A stretch of 12,384 bases of DNA from Actinomycetota bacterium (GTDB lineage: Bacteria > Actinomycetota > Actinomycetes > S36-B12): NCBI GenBank assembly GCA_016870425.1, contig VGBQ01000056.1, positions 1 to 12,384 on the forward strand. The letters run 5' to 3'. Shown piece by piece: positions 1 to 7,072 of this stretch. How positions within the stretch are numbered: the first letter of the stretch is position 1; every line of letters begins with the position of its first letter. Position numbers and translations under genes: made by a program. The notes beneath the pieces are model-generated. The model was not told the DNA's origin, searched no databases, and saw only the letters and a program-made list of their open reading frames with translations.

Positions 1-660
1 GGTGTCCTGGTACTCATCGACGAGGATGTGACGGAATCGTCGACGATAGTGCTCGGCCACGTCAGGAAAGAGCTGGAGAAGCGCGACCGTGGACCCGATG
101 AGGTCGTCGAAATCAAAGGCGTTCGCACGGCGCAAACGGCGCTGGTATTCCGCATACGCCTCGGCGAGCACCCTGTCCTGAGGCGTCTCGGCGCGGCGCA
201 GGAACTTTTCCTCGTCGATGAGCTCATTCTTGAGTTGGGACACCCGCGACGACAGGGATCGGGGCGGGAAGCGCTTGGGGTCGATGTCGAGGTCCTTGAC
301 GACCATGGACATCAGCCGTTGCGAGTCAGCAGCGTCGTAGATCGAGAAGTTTGTCGAGATCCCCAGTCGGGCCGCCTCGCGCCGCAAGATGCGGACGCAG
401 GCCGAGTGGAAGGTCATCACCCACATCGCCCGTGACACCGGGCCGACCAGCGCGGCGACACGCTCCTGCATCTCGCGAGCAGCCTTGTTGGTGAAGGTGA
501 TGGCCAGGATCTCCGACGGGCGTACCCCCTCATCTCGAATGAGGTGCGCAATGCGCTGAGTGAGCACGCGGGTCTTGCCCGAGCCGGCTCCCGCGACGAT
601 GAGCAAAGGCCCGCCGCGATGCGTCACAGCCTCCTGCTGGGAGGGGTTGAGCTCGGGCAT
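1..660 (-). CDS. pcrA: ATP-dependent DNA helicase PcrA/UvrD, N-terminal part (cut by window edge)
   Basis: Superfamily 1A 3'-5' DNA helicase, known for roles in nucleotide excision repair, replication-fork clearance and removal of RecA filaments. The first 220 residues are visible. They show the Q-motif (LNPSQQEAV, residues 4-12), Walker A (AGAGSGKT, 23-30), motif Ia (TFTNKAA, 55-61), the TFHS motif (83-86) and Walker B (LVDEYQDT, 213-220), which ends exactly at the window edge. The spacing and the phrase NFSIYDA...SQLKNELID match actinobacterial UvrD1/PcrA closely. ATG 660 is chosen because the conserved Q-motif begins four residues later. The frame stays open upstream (..LTTYDQQ), so a slightly earlier non-ATG start is possible, and the Shine-Dalgarno match before 660 is weak. 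It lies 44 bases after the stop of the peptidase gene on the same strand and is probably cotranscribed with it. The rest of the gene is outside the window. Confidence 0.96.
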   Translation of the reverse strand, partial: MPELNPSQQEAVTHRGGPLLIVAGAGSGKTRVLTQRIAHLIRDEGVRPSEILAITFTNKAAREMQERVAALVGPVSRAMWVMTFHSACVRILRREAARLGISTNFSIYDAADSQRLMSMVVKDLDIDPKRFPPRSLSSRVSQLKNELIDEEKFLRRAETPQDRVLAEAYAEYQRRLRRANAFDFDDLIGSTVALLQLFPDVAEHYRRRFRHILVDEYQDT

Positions 661-704
661 TTGCTGATCGTACGTCGTGAGCCCGACAGCCCCGTGCGGC
701 GACG

Positions 705-2696
705 TCAGCGCAGGTAGGCGACGACGTGTGCCGTGACCTCGACGCCCCCGACCACCTCGCGCCGGAGGGTCCCCTGACTGTCGAGGGGCACGACGATGAG
801 GCCATCGACCTTGCTTCGGCGCGGCACGATGAGGGACGGCCGGTCCGACTTAGCGAGCGAGTAGAAGGTCACCTCGCCGCCCTTCGTACCCGTCGCCGAG
901 ACCCTCAGCACTGCGGCAGTGGCACCCGACGCACTCGCCGTCGAGCGCATCGCCAGGGTGTCGGCTGTGACACCGGCTGAGGCGCCAGCCGTTGGAGGCG
1001 GGATGAGTCGAGTGAGGAGGGACCTGGCCCGGCGTACCTCGACTGGCTTCACGGGGACGAGGAGCGCGCCCAGCTGCTGGGTCCGAACGGCCGATGCCTG
1101 GACGGTGATCGACACATCGACGCTGCTCTTGCCGTTGTTGACCAGGAGGATGCGCCCCTCGGCGTCGAGAGCGGAGATGATCGGGACAGACGCCGTCGAG
1201 TTCCGGCGATAGCCGACCGAGGTGGTCGCGGGCGTGACCTTGTCACCCGTGCGACGAACGATCAGGCGACCACCCTGGTCGGCTCCCGAGACACCGACGG
1301 TGAGCAGCGCACCCGCGGGAGGGCCATCCGTCGTCGCGCCGACAGCGACGTCGACGACGCGCTTCTCGCCGGGACCGAGCGGCTCGTTGATCACGCGCGT
1401 GTCATAGACGACCAGGTTGGCGTAGGGCAGCAGGCGGCCTTCAGTGGCGGTCGGCTCACCGGGGGTCACGAAGTAGCCGAGCAGGTCGACGATGACGTGC
1501 GTGGCGCCAGAGTCAGTCGTGAGAGCGATCGTCCCATCCTTAGCCAGCGGCAGGATGGTGACGAGGTCACGGCGGCCGTTGACGGTCACGTCGGCCAGGA
1601 CCCCATTAGCGGCCGATCGGAGGGTGGCCGGGGAGTTCGAGCCGATCGTGGAGACGCGGACGGCCACCGCCTTGGTGCGCGGACCCGGAGAGTCCTTGCG
1701 TGCACCGACGTCAATGATCAACGGTGCGCCGGCTCCACCGCTGGACTGCGCCGCAAGTCGGCAGGGTTGCCCCCCGTTGCCCTGACCGCTGCGCGTGTCG
1801 AGAATCCGGCGAGCCGCGACGGGCACGAAGTCCAGACCCGCGCCCGCGTCCGCCTCACCCGTGGCGGGGGTTCGTGACGCACTGCAGAACGGGGCCGGCG
1901 TCGGATCCCCGCCCCAGAAGCTTGTCTGGCCCGCGGCTCCGTCCCAGGAAAAGGAAATGTGGATGTGATCACGGTGACAGTAGGTGTCATAGCCGCTCTG
2001 CGGGGTGCTGTAGCAGCCCTTCAACTCCGTCCAGCGGCGCGTGTACGACTCCCAGATCTCATCGCCCCAGCCGATGTACATCACGCCGAGTCGGCGAGCC
2101 ATGGCGAACTCGTTGCCGTTCTCGTCCGTCGCGAGTAGCCACTGGAGGAAGGACTCAGCCTGCGCATTCTGCTTGGGGATCTTGGAGTTGATCATCCAGT
2201 CGAGGGCACGCCCCTCCTTGTGCTCGCTGCGCCCTCCGACGTTGCAGTCGCGGGGCACCCAGATGCTGCTGGAGTCGGCGTACGTCGCCCGGATGAGATC
2301 GGCGACGCGATCAGTGCCGGGCTTCGTCACCGGATCGCAGATGTACTGCCCCTGGTAGGTCGGCAGAGGGTCGACCTCCTTCGGCAGTCCCGCGGGGAGA
2401 GCAGGTGGCGGAGGCAGCGGAAGCTCCTTGGCTTCCTTGTCCTTCTTGCCCTTCTTGTCGTTGGCCTTGGCCTCGGCTGCCCGCCCGGCGTCGCCGCGAG
2501 TGGGGCCGCCCGACGCGCCCTCGGTCTCGGAGAACTCGGGGACGTGGTCGGCCTCACCGATGGGAGACGACGCAGCCGGTTGCGCGATGAGGAGGAATCC
2601 GGCGACCAGAGCCGCTGTGATGGCGACCACCAGGGTGCGGCGCGACCCGGAAGCGGTGCGCGAACCGCGCCCGCGCAGGGCAGCAGGCGACCGCAT
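705..2696 (-). CDS. Secreted LAS-type zinc peptidase with C-terminal LDTR-type repeats
   Basis: A 663-residue exported protein. A basic N-terminus and hydrophobic stretch (TLVVAITAALVAGFLLIAQP, residues 21-40) form a signal peptide or anchor. A Lys/Asp-rich stretch (79-91) and a proline-rich linker (about 93-105) follow. The catalytic-type domain (about 110-265) has SEHKEGRALD (157-166) and HRDHIH (241-246). His159, Asp166 and His246 match the zinc ligands of LAS (lysostaphin/D-Ala-D-Ala/Sonic hedgehog-like) peptidases, so a peptidoglycan substrate is likely but inferred. Cys120, 151, 228 and 240 could form disulfides. The rest is three diverging beta-type repeats (about 289-410, 421-535, 545-663): the first begins FVPVAARRILDTR and ends VIVDLLGYF, the second has VVYDTR, the third has lost the DTR motif. 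Such LDTR repeats are common in secreted actinobacterial proteins. Start 2696 is preferred over the longer frame from 2870 because it places the signal sequence at the N-terminus and has GGTGG upstream. pcrA follows in the same direction. Confidence 0.85.
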   Translation of the reverse strand: MRSPAALRGRGSRTASGSRRTLVVAITAALVAGFLLIAQPAASSPIGEADHVPEFSETEGASGGPTRGDAGRAAEAKANDKKGKKDKEAKELPLPPPPALPAGLPKEVDPLPTYQGQYICDPVTKPGTDRVADLIRATYADSSSIWVPRDCNVGGRSEHKEGRALDWMINSKIPKQNAQAESFLQWLLATDENGNEFAMARRLGVMYIGWGDEIWESYTRRWTELKGCYSTPQSGYDTYCHRDHIHISFSWDGAAGQTSFWGGDPTPAPFCSASRTPATGEADAGAGLDFVPVAARRILDTRSGQGNGGQPCRLAAQSSGGAGAPLIIDVGARKDSPGPRTKAVAVRVSTIGSNSPATLRSAANGVLADVTVNGRRDLVTILPLAKDGTIALTTDSGATHVIVDLLGYFVTPGEPTATEGRLLPYANLVVYDTRVINEPLGPGEKRVVDVAVGATTDGPPAGALLTVGVSGADQGGRLIVRRTGDKVTPATTSVGYRRNSTASVPIISALDAEGRILLVNNGKSSVDVSITVQASAVRTQQLGALLVPVKPVEVRRARSLLTRLIPPPTAGASAGVTADTLAMRSTASASGATAAVLRVSATGTKGGEVTFYSLAKSDRPSLIVPRRSKVDGLIVVPLDSQGTLRREVVGGVEVTAHVVAYLR

Positions 2697-2916
2697 AGGA
2701 TCACCACCGCGAGAGCTGTCCGGAAGACGCACGCCGTCAACGGTAGCCTCTGCAGCCTCAGGAGACCCACTGGTAGCGGGCGTTTTCCCGGGAAGTCCAG
2801 AAAATGGAACTCGCCCGCCCCGTGATCTCCCCATGGATCCGCTTCCGCTCCCTCTCTCGGCCGGGCCCATGGCCCTGCCCCCGTCGAATCACCCCCGAGC
2901 CGCCCACGAGGAGACC
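2697..2916. promoter_or_regulatory. Divergent intergenic region between peptidase and PIG-L genes
   Basis: A 220-base region that must hold the promoters of both divergent genes. I see no convincing -35/-10 pair on either strand. An inverted repeat GCGGGCG (2776-2782) / CGCCCGC (2812-2818) is present. Just inside its left arm is TTTTC (2783-2787), and GAAAA (about 2800-2804) can pair with it, leaving an asymmetric gap on the right side. This could be a protein-binding site or a transcript hairpin, or chance in GC-rich DNA. The Shine-Dalgarno sequence GAGGAG of the PIG-L gene is at 2908-2913. Confidence 0.35.
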
Positions 2917-3648
2917 ATGACCGCCCCCGAGTCTGTCGAGCAGCCCCCTGCACGAGCCCTCGTGGTCACAGCGCACCCCGACGACGTCGACTTCGGTGCC
3001 GCCGGCACCGTGGCCTCGTGGGTGGCCCAGGGGACCCACGTGACCTACTGCATCGTCACCGATGGCGATGCCGGAGGCTTCGACCCAGCCGTCCCCCGCT
3101 CCGAGATCCCGCGTATCCGGCGCGCAGAGCAGGTGGCCGCGGGACGCATCCTCGGCGTCGACGATGTTCGCTTCCTCGGCTATCGCGATGGTGAACTCGA
3201 GGTGTCTCAGGGATTGCGTCGAGACATCAGTCGGGTGATCCGCGAGGTGCGACCCGAGCGGGTACTCATCCAGTCCCCCGAGCGCAACTGGTCACGCATA
3301 CCCGCCTCGCACCCGGACCACATGGCAGCGGGTGAGGCCGCGATCTTCGCGATCTACCCCGACGCGCGCAATCCCTTTGCGCACCCTGCACTACTTGCCG
3401 ATGAGGGACTGGACGCGTGGACCGTGCACGACGTATGGGTAATGGGCGCACCGGGACCAAACCACTTCGTCGACGTGACCGACCGGGTCGATGACAAGAT
3501 CGCTGCCCTGCGTGCCCACGAGAGCCAGACGGCTCAGATGGACAACCTCGGTGAACTCATCCGAGGGTGGATGTCCCTGGCGGCCGAGCGCGCTGGACTG
3601 CCGCAGGGTCGCTTCGCCGAGGCCTTCTTGCGCACCACCATTCCCTAG
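2917..3648 (+). CDS. PIG-L (LmbE-like) family zinc deacetylase
   Basis: A 243-residue protein of the family that includes MshB and Mca of mycothiol metabolism and GlcNAc-PI de-N-acetylases, which hydrolyse N-acetylglucosamine-type amides. AHPDDVDFGAAGT (residues 19-31) supplies His20 and Asp23 as zinc ligands and Asp22 as the likely general base. SHPDHMAAGEA (131-141) supplies the third ligand, His135. The stretch FLGYRDGELE (86-95) is typical of actinobacterial members. The protein is cytosolic, with no signal peptide. ATG 2917 is chosen because GAGGAG lies just upstream and the family core starts about 12 residues in; the frame is open much further upstream, but that part overlaps the divergent peptidase gene and lacks family features. 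The substrate cannot be read from sequence. It is shorter than MshB (about 300 residues) and has no mycothiol genes nearby, so I do not assign it to that pathway. Confidence 0.92.
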   Translation: MTAPESVEQPPARALVVTAHPDDVDFGAAGTVASWVAQGTHVTYCIVTDGDAGGFDPAVPRSEIPRIRRAEQVAAGRILGVDDVRFLGYRDGELEVSQGLRRDISRVIREVRPERVLIQSPERNWSRIPASHPDHMAAGEAAIFAIYPDARNPFAHPALLADEGLDAWTVHDVWVMGAPGPNHFVDVTDRVDDKIAALRAHESQTAQMDNLGELIRGWMSLAAERAGLPQGRFAEAFLRTTIP

Positions 3649-3660
3649 GCGCCAGCCTCA

Positions 3661-3715
3661 GGCGAATTGTGCGGCTCACTGTCGATGACGCTCGGCCTCA
3701 GCCGCGCAATTGGCC
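3661..3715. terminator. Imperfect hairpin between convergent genes, possible bidirectional terminator
   Basis: The arms 3661-3676 and 3700-3715 pair over 16 positions with one G/G mismatch (3664/3712) and one T/G wobble (3670/3706), with a 23-base loop. It starts 12 bases after the stop of the PIG-L gene, which converges with the leftward gene ending at 3800. There is no T-tract on either strand, so classical intrinsic termination is unproven. The position is right for a terminator serving one or both sides. Confidence 0.45.
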
Positions 3716-3799
3716 CTCGCGCACCAACGCCCGGCCCCTGCTAGGCGTGAGCGGCCTCGTGCATCGGCCCTGTCGCCCCCATCAGGGGCTGCCGGAGAC

Positions 3800-4153
3800 C
3801 TAGTTCCAGAAGACAGCGATGACGATGTTGGCCAGCGTGAGCACGCCGATGGCACCCCAGATCCCTGTCTGAGGTAGCGGGCGCTTGCGGCCGACGAAGG
3901 CCAGCGCCGTGATGATGAGGACGATCACGAGCTTGACCGCGATCTTGGCGTGGTCAACCTCTTCCCCCGGGACAAGTCCGGCGGAGGCGATCCCCACAAG
4001 AAGCACGCCGGTCACGAGTTGCGTGAGCGCGCCATGGAGCATCGCGGGGTTGACGCCCTTGTCCGGGGACTTCATCTGGACGATGAAGCCGCCTAGCAGA
4101 CTGGCGAGGCCGATGAAGTGCAGGACGACGAGGAGGTTGTAGACGAATTCCAC
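3800..4153 (-). CDS. Small four-helix integral membrane protein, function unknown
   Basis: A 117-residue protein made almost wholly of four predicted transmembrane segments: about residues 5-25 (YNLLVVLHFIGLASLLGGFI), 37-60 (ALTQLVTGVLLVGIASAGLV), 69-88 (AKIAVKLVIVLIITALAFVG) and 97-117. A histidine in helix 1 (His12) and another just before helix 2 (His40) are the only notable polar residues near the membrane. The short loop carries GRKRP, suggesting a cytoplasmic side. The type is common in actinobacteria as an uncharacterised membrane protein; I cannot name a function. The start is GTG 4153 with AGGGTGA upstream. It lies 164 bases downstream of guaA on the same strand, separated from it by the 51-bp repeat array, so it may be read through from guaA or have its own promoter. 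Confidence 0.8.
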   Translation of the reverse strand: MEFVYNLLVVLHFIGLASLLGGFIVQMKSPDKGVNPAMLHGALTQLVTGVLLVGIASAGLVPGEEVDHAKIAVKLVIVLIITALAFVGRKRPLPQTGIWGAIGVLTLANIVIAVFWN

Positions 4154-4200
4154 ACCGTCACCCTAGCCGAGTGGGAAGCCTTCAAGCTGGCGTCACACGC

Positions 4201-4332
4201 GCGGGCTCTGCCCGACTACTCCCACTCGATACCGACCGAGAGTGGGAAGAGGCGGGCTCTGCCCGACTACTCCCACTCGATACCGACCGAGAGTGGGAAG
4301 AGGCGGGCTCTGCCCGACTACTCCCACTCGAT
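4201..4332 (-). repeat. 51-bp tandem repeat (about 2.6 copies) overlapping the guaA 3' end
   Basis: Two full units start at 4201 and 4252, and a third copy of 30 bases starts at 4303 and runs into guaA. The copies look identical. On the minus strand each copy contains the last four guaA sense codons (ATCGAGTGGGAG), the TAG stop and a small hairpin CGGGC-AGA-GCCCG directly after it (4304-4316, 4253-4265, 4202-4214). Each full unit adds a second hairpin with 8-bp arms (4220-4227/4240-4247 and 4271-4278/4291-4298). The period is 17 codons, so the repeated stops stay in the guaA frame. A shorter look-alike (ccgagtgggaag, near 4168-4178) may be a decayed remnant or chance. Confidence 0.95.
4202..4316 (-). 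terminator. Three successive small stop-proximal hairpins after guaA
   Basis: Read in the guaA direction, the transcript meets a CGGGC-AGA-GCCCG hairpin one base after the TAG (4304-4316), then identical ones at 4253-4265 and 4202-4214, alternating with hairpins of the type CCCACTC...GAGTGGG. The stems are short (5 bp and 8 bp) and lack T-tracts, so this is a possible multi-step terminator or RNA-stabilising element rather than a clear intrinsic terminator. Confidence 0.4.
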
Positions 4333-5886
4333 GGTGCCGGGGGGCTTGCTCGTCACATCCAGCACCACCCGATTGACCTCGCGCACCTCATTGGTGATTC
4401 GGGTCGAGATGCGGGCGATGAGTTCGTGCGGCAGCCGCGACCAGTCCGCTGTCATGGCGTCCTCACTGGAGACGGGTCGCAGGACAATGGGGTGTCCGTA
4501 TGTGCGGCCATCGCCCTGCACTCCCACGGATCGCACATCGGCCAGCAGGACCACGGGGAACTGCCAGACATCGCGATCCAGCCCAGCCGCCGTGAGTTCC
4601 TCACGCGCGATGGCGTCAGCCGCTCTGAGGATCACCAGGCGCTCTGCGTCCACGGCCCCCACGATGCGGATCGCCAGGCCGGGTCCGGGGAAGGGGTGGC
4701 GCCAGACGATCTCCGGTGGCAACCCCAGCTCGAGCCCGACCTGGCGCACCTCATCCTTGAAGAGCGTGCGGAGGGGCTCAACCAGGGTGAAGGCGAGGTC
4801 ATCGGGCAGACCACCGACGTTGTGATGGCTCTTGATGTTGGCAGTCCCCGTGCCGCCACCGGACTCCACCACGTCCGGGTAGAGCGTGCCCTGCACGAGG
4901 AAATCCACCGTGCGCCCCGACTCCCCCGCCTCCGCCACGACGTCACGGGCCGCATCCTCGAACACACGGATGAACTCACGCCCGATGATCTTGCGCTTCT
5001 GCTCTGGATCGGTGACGCCGGCGAGCGCATCTAGGAAGCGCTGCTGGGCATCGACGACAACGAGCCGGACACCCGTCGCGGCCACGAAGTCGCGCTCCAC
5101 CTGCTCAGCCTCGCCCGCGCGCAGTAGGCCGTGATCGACGAAGACACAGGTCAGTTGATCTCCCACCGCCCGCTGCACCAGTGCGGCAGCGACTGCCGAG
5201 TCCACTCCCCCGGAAAGGCCGCACACGACGAGGCCATCGCCCACCTGATCGCGGATCCGCGCAATCTGGTCGTCGATGACGCTCTCGGTCGTCCACGACC
5301 GCTCCAGACCGGCCACGTCGTACAGGAAGTGCTCTAACACCCTTTGCCCGTGCTCACTGTGCATGACCTCCGGGTGGAACTGCACGCCTGCCAGGCCCCG
5401 ACCGACTGCCTCCATCGCTGCCACGGGAGCACCAGCGCTCGTCGCTGTCACCGAAAAGCCCTCGGGTGCCGCGGTGACGCTGTCCCCGTGAGACATCCAG
5501 ACGGACTGGCGAGTTGGGAGGCCGGCGAAGAGTGACGACGACTCGATGACGTCTAGCGGCGTACCGCCAAACTCGCTGAGTCCTGTCCGCTCAACCGTGC
5601 CCCCCAGCGCCTGGGCCATGGCCTGGAACCCGTAACAGATCCCGAAGACGGGTACGCCGGCGGCGAACAGAGCGGCATCCACTGAAGGTGCACCCTCCGC
5701 ATAAACACTGCTCGGGCCTCCGGAGAGGACGATCGCCACAGGATCCTTGGCCAGCATCTCCTCGACGCTCATGGTGTGGGGCACGATCTCGGAGTACACG
5801 TGAGCCTCGCGGACCCGACGTGCGATGAGCTGGGCGTACTGCGCTCCGAAGTCAACGACGAGCACAGGTCGCGGATCCACGCTCAT
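4318..5886 (-). CDS. guaA: GMP synthase (glutamine-hydrolysing)
   Basis: Converts XMP to GMP using ATP and glutamine, the last step of de novo guanine nucleotide synthesis. The 522 residues have the normal family length and domain order. The class I glutamine amidotransferase domain (about 5-195) has nucleophile Cys84 in FGICYGFQAMA and the His171/Glu173 pair in GVQFHPEV. The ATP pyrophosphatase domain carries the PP-loop LSGGVDS (224-230). The C-terminal dimerisation and XMP-binding domain ends with the conserved KPPGTIEWE. ATG 5886 is chosen because MSVDPRPVLVVDFGAQYAQL begins the amidotransferase fold at once; the frame continues upstream but overlaps the preceding gene. The Shine-Dalgarno is weak, and the preceding LRV gene stops only 13 bases upstream, suggesting translational coupling. 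The final codons and stop are the template of the downstream 51-bp repeats. Confidence 0.98.
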   Translation of the reverse strand: MSVDPRPVLVVDFGAQYAQLIARRVREAHVYSEIVPHTMSVEEMLAKDPVAIVLSGGPSSVYAEGAPSVDAALFAAGVPVFGICYGFQAMAQALGGTVERTGLSEFGGTPLDVIESSSLFAGLPTRQSVWMSHGDSVTAAPEGFSVTATSAGAPVAAMEAVGRGLAGVQFHPEVMHSEHGQRVLEHFLYDVAGLERSWTTESVIDDQIARIRDQVGDGLVVCGLSGGVDSAVAAALVQRAVGDQLTCVFVDHGLLRAGEAEQVERDFVAATGVRLVVVDAQQRFLDALAGVTDPEQKRKIIGREFIRVFEDAARDVVAEAGESGRTVDFLVQGTLYPDVVESGGGTGTANIKSHHNVGGLPDDLAFTLVEPLRTLFKDEVRQVGLELGLPPEIVWRHPFPGPGLAIRIVGAVDAERLVILRAADAIAREELTAAGLDRDVWQFPVVLLADVRSVGVQGDGRTYGHPIVLRPVSSEDAMTADWSRLPHELIARISTRITNEVREVNRVVLDVTSKPPGTIEWE

Positions 5887-5899
5887 ACCGCGAGCGTAG

Positions 5900-6490
5900 T
5901 CAGGGTCGTTGCGCTGCCTCGCGCACCCCGGCGTCGCCATCAAGGACCAACGCCGCGAGGACCTCGCTGGGTGCTGCGGCGTTGGCCGCCACCGACGCAC
6001 GCACCCGCCAATCCTCATCGGTTGCCAGGGTGCGCAGCAGCACCATCGGTGCCACTGGATTGGCTCCTGCACACGCACGCACACGCCAATCGATGTCCTG
6101 CGATGCCGTGTCCAGGGCAGTTTGCGAAGCTGCCGAGTTGGCCGCCGCAGCAGCGCGGACCCGCGCCTCGTCGTCTTCCGCGGCCCGCGCGAGGTCCTTG
6201 GAGGTCAGTCCTGGGTTGGCGGCGGCCACTTCGCGCACCCGAACGTCGTCGTCTCGGATGAGCTCACCGAGCCAGAAGCCATCCGTGGCCGGATTGGCTG
6301 CCGCAGCAGCCCGGACGCGCCAGTCCTCGTCATGCGCCAGGTTCTCAAGGGTGCGCGGGGCAGTAGCTGGATTGGAAGCGACCGCGGCGCGCACCTCAGC
6401 ATCAGGATGCGCGGCCCAGTTGGCGAGCTGCTCGGCACTCCTCTCGCCGACTGCCTGCTCGCGTGCGCGACTCGCTTCGGCGCTCGTCAT
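5900..6490 (-). CDS. LRV/HEAT-like alpha-solenoid repeat protein
   Basis: A 196-residue protein made of seven copies of a 26-residue repeat, the last one half. The invariant Val-Arg pair recurs at residues 33, 59, 85, 111, 137, 163 and 189, an exact period. The consensus is roughly D-x-D-W-R-V-R-A-A-A-A-A-N-P-A-x-x-x-x-x-L-x-x-L-A-x. This resembles the leucine-rich repeat variant (LRV) family, alpha/3-10 solenoids first described from Azotobacter vinelandii. Unlike that protein, there is no N-terminal cysteine cluster for an iron-sulfur centre; the single Cys is at 140. No signal peptide or membrane segment. The function is probably protein-protein binding, partner unknown. ATG 6490 has a strong GGTGAGGAG upstream. 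The gene lies 28 bases after the DUF4190-like gene and 13 bases before guaA, so all three probably form one operon. Confidence 0.88.
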   Translation of the reverse strand: MTSAEASRAREQAVGERSAEQLANWAAHPDAEVRAAVASNPATAPRTLENLAHDEDWRVRAAAAANPATDGFWLGELIRDDDVRVREVAAANPGLTSKDLARAAEDDEARVRAAAAANSAASQTALDTASQDIDWRVRACAGANPVAPMVLLRTLATDEDWRVRASVAANAAAPSEVLAALVLDGDAGVREAAQRP

Positions 6491-6518
6491 CGCGTCTCCT
6501 CACCCTCGCTGCTTGGGG

Positions 6519-7025
6519 TTAGATCTCGAGGTACGCGACGGAGAGGGCGTACGCGGCAATCCCCAGGGCGATGATGACCAGGGTGACCACCGAGATGGTT
6601 ACGGCGGCGATCGCGAGCCCGCGACCCCCGCGGACGCGGCGGGAGCCCACCCGGCGGATGGCGACTCTTCCGAGGACGAATCCCAGCACACTGCCGACAA
6701 TGGGGAGAACCCCGATGAGTCCGAGGACGGCGAGGACGAAGGCCCAGATCCCGAGGCTGCTGGGCCGAAGGACCTCCGCGGGGGCTGCCTCCACCAGCGC
6801 CGCCTCCACCGGGTCAGGCGCGACCCCGTGCACCTCAGTTGCGGGCGCCGTCTCCACCAGCGCCGCCTCCACCGGGTCAGGCGCGACCCCGTGCACCTCA
6901 GTTGCGGGCGCCGTCTCCACCAGCGCCGCCTCCACCGGGGCCGCCTCCGCCGGGGCCGGCTCGGTGGGAGTCACCTCGACCGCCGACTCGTCGGCTGCCT
7001 GCCCTTCGGCCTTTCCCTCCGTCAC
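6519..7025 (-). CDS. DUF4190-like membrane protein with repetitive acidic Ala/Pro tail
   Basis: A 168-residue protein. Residues 1-85 form a low-complexity acidic Ala/Glu/Pro/Val region with a 21-residue tandem repeat (starting PVEAALVE, ending HGVAPD) at 30-50 and 51-71 and a partial copy at 72-80. Two hydrophobic segments follow: about 91-117 (LGIWAFVLAVLGLIGVLPIV and on) and 137-163, joined by a basic loop with RVAIRRVGSRRVRGGRGLAIA. That helix - basic loop - GRGLAIA - helix pattern is characteristic of DUF4190 proteins, whose function is unknown. No signal peptide; the tail is probably cytoplasmic. GTG 7025 is preceded by AGGGTGGGATC. It is the first gene of the probable operon with the LRV gene and guaA. 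The repeats in the tail are nucleotide-identical, so copy number could vary between strains. Confidence 0.82.
   Translation of the reverse strand: MTEGKAEGQAADESAVEVTPTEPAPAEAAPVEAALVETAPATEVHGVAPDPVEAALVETAPATEVHGVAPDPVEAALVEAAPAEVLRPSSLGIWAFVLAVLGLIGVLPIVGSVLGFVLGRVAIRRVGSRRVRGGRGLAIAAVTISVVTLVIIALGIAAYALSVAYLEI
6789..6939 (-). repeat. 63-bp in-frame tandem repeat within the DUF4190-like gene
   Basis: Two complete copies (6789-6851 and 6852-6914) appear identical, followed by about 25 bases of a third copy (6915-6939). The period equals 21 codons, so gain or loss of a unit keeps the frame. It encodes the Ala/Glu/Pro-rich tail of the membrane protein. Confidence 0.95.
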
Positions 7026-7072
7026 GATCCCACCCTAGGCCCGCGACACCGAACCCCCGGAAGCACCACCAC

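Noticed and set aside
2697..2870. Longer peptidase start at 2870.
   Set aside because: It would bury the signal sequence behind 58 residues of Gly/Arg-rich non-conserved sequence; 2696 gives a standard secretion signal.
2428..2916. N-terminal extension of the PIG-L gene back to 2428.
   Set aside because: It would overlap the signal-peptide region of the divergent peptidase gene, and the GAGGAG ribosome site plus family length point to 2917.
4201..4332. Possible CRISPR array because of regularly spaced identical repeats.
   Set aside because: The whole 51-bp unit is repeated, with no unique spacers, it overlaps a coding end, and no cas gene is present.
4118..5034. Plus-strand open frames across the 51-bp repeats and guaA, giving repeated peptides such as ALPDYSHSIPTES.
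   Set aside because: They are antisense to guaA, which is certain, and the peptide repeat is only the reverse reading of the stop-proximal repeat; no ribosome site or family features.
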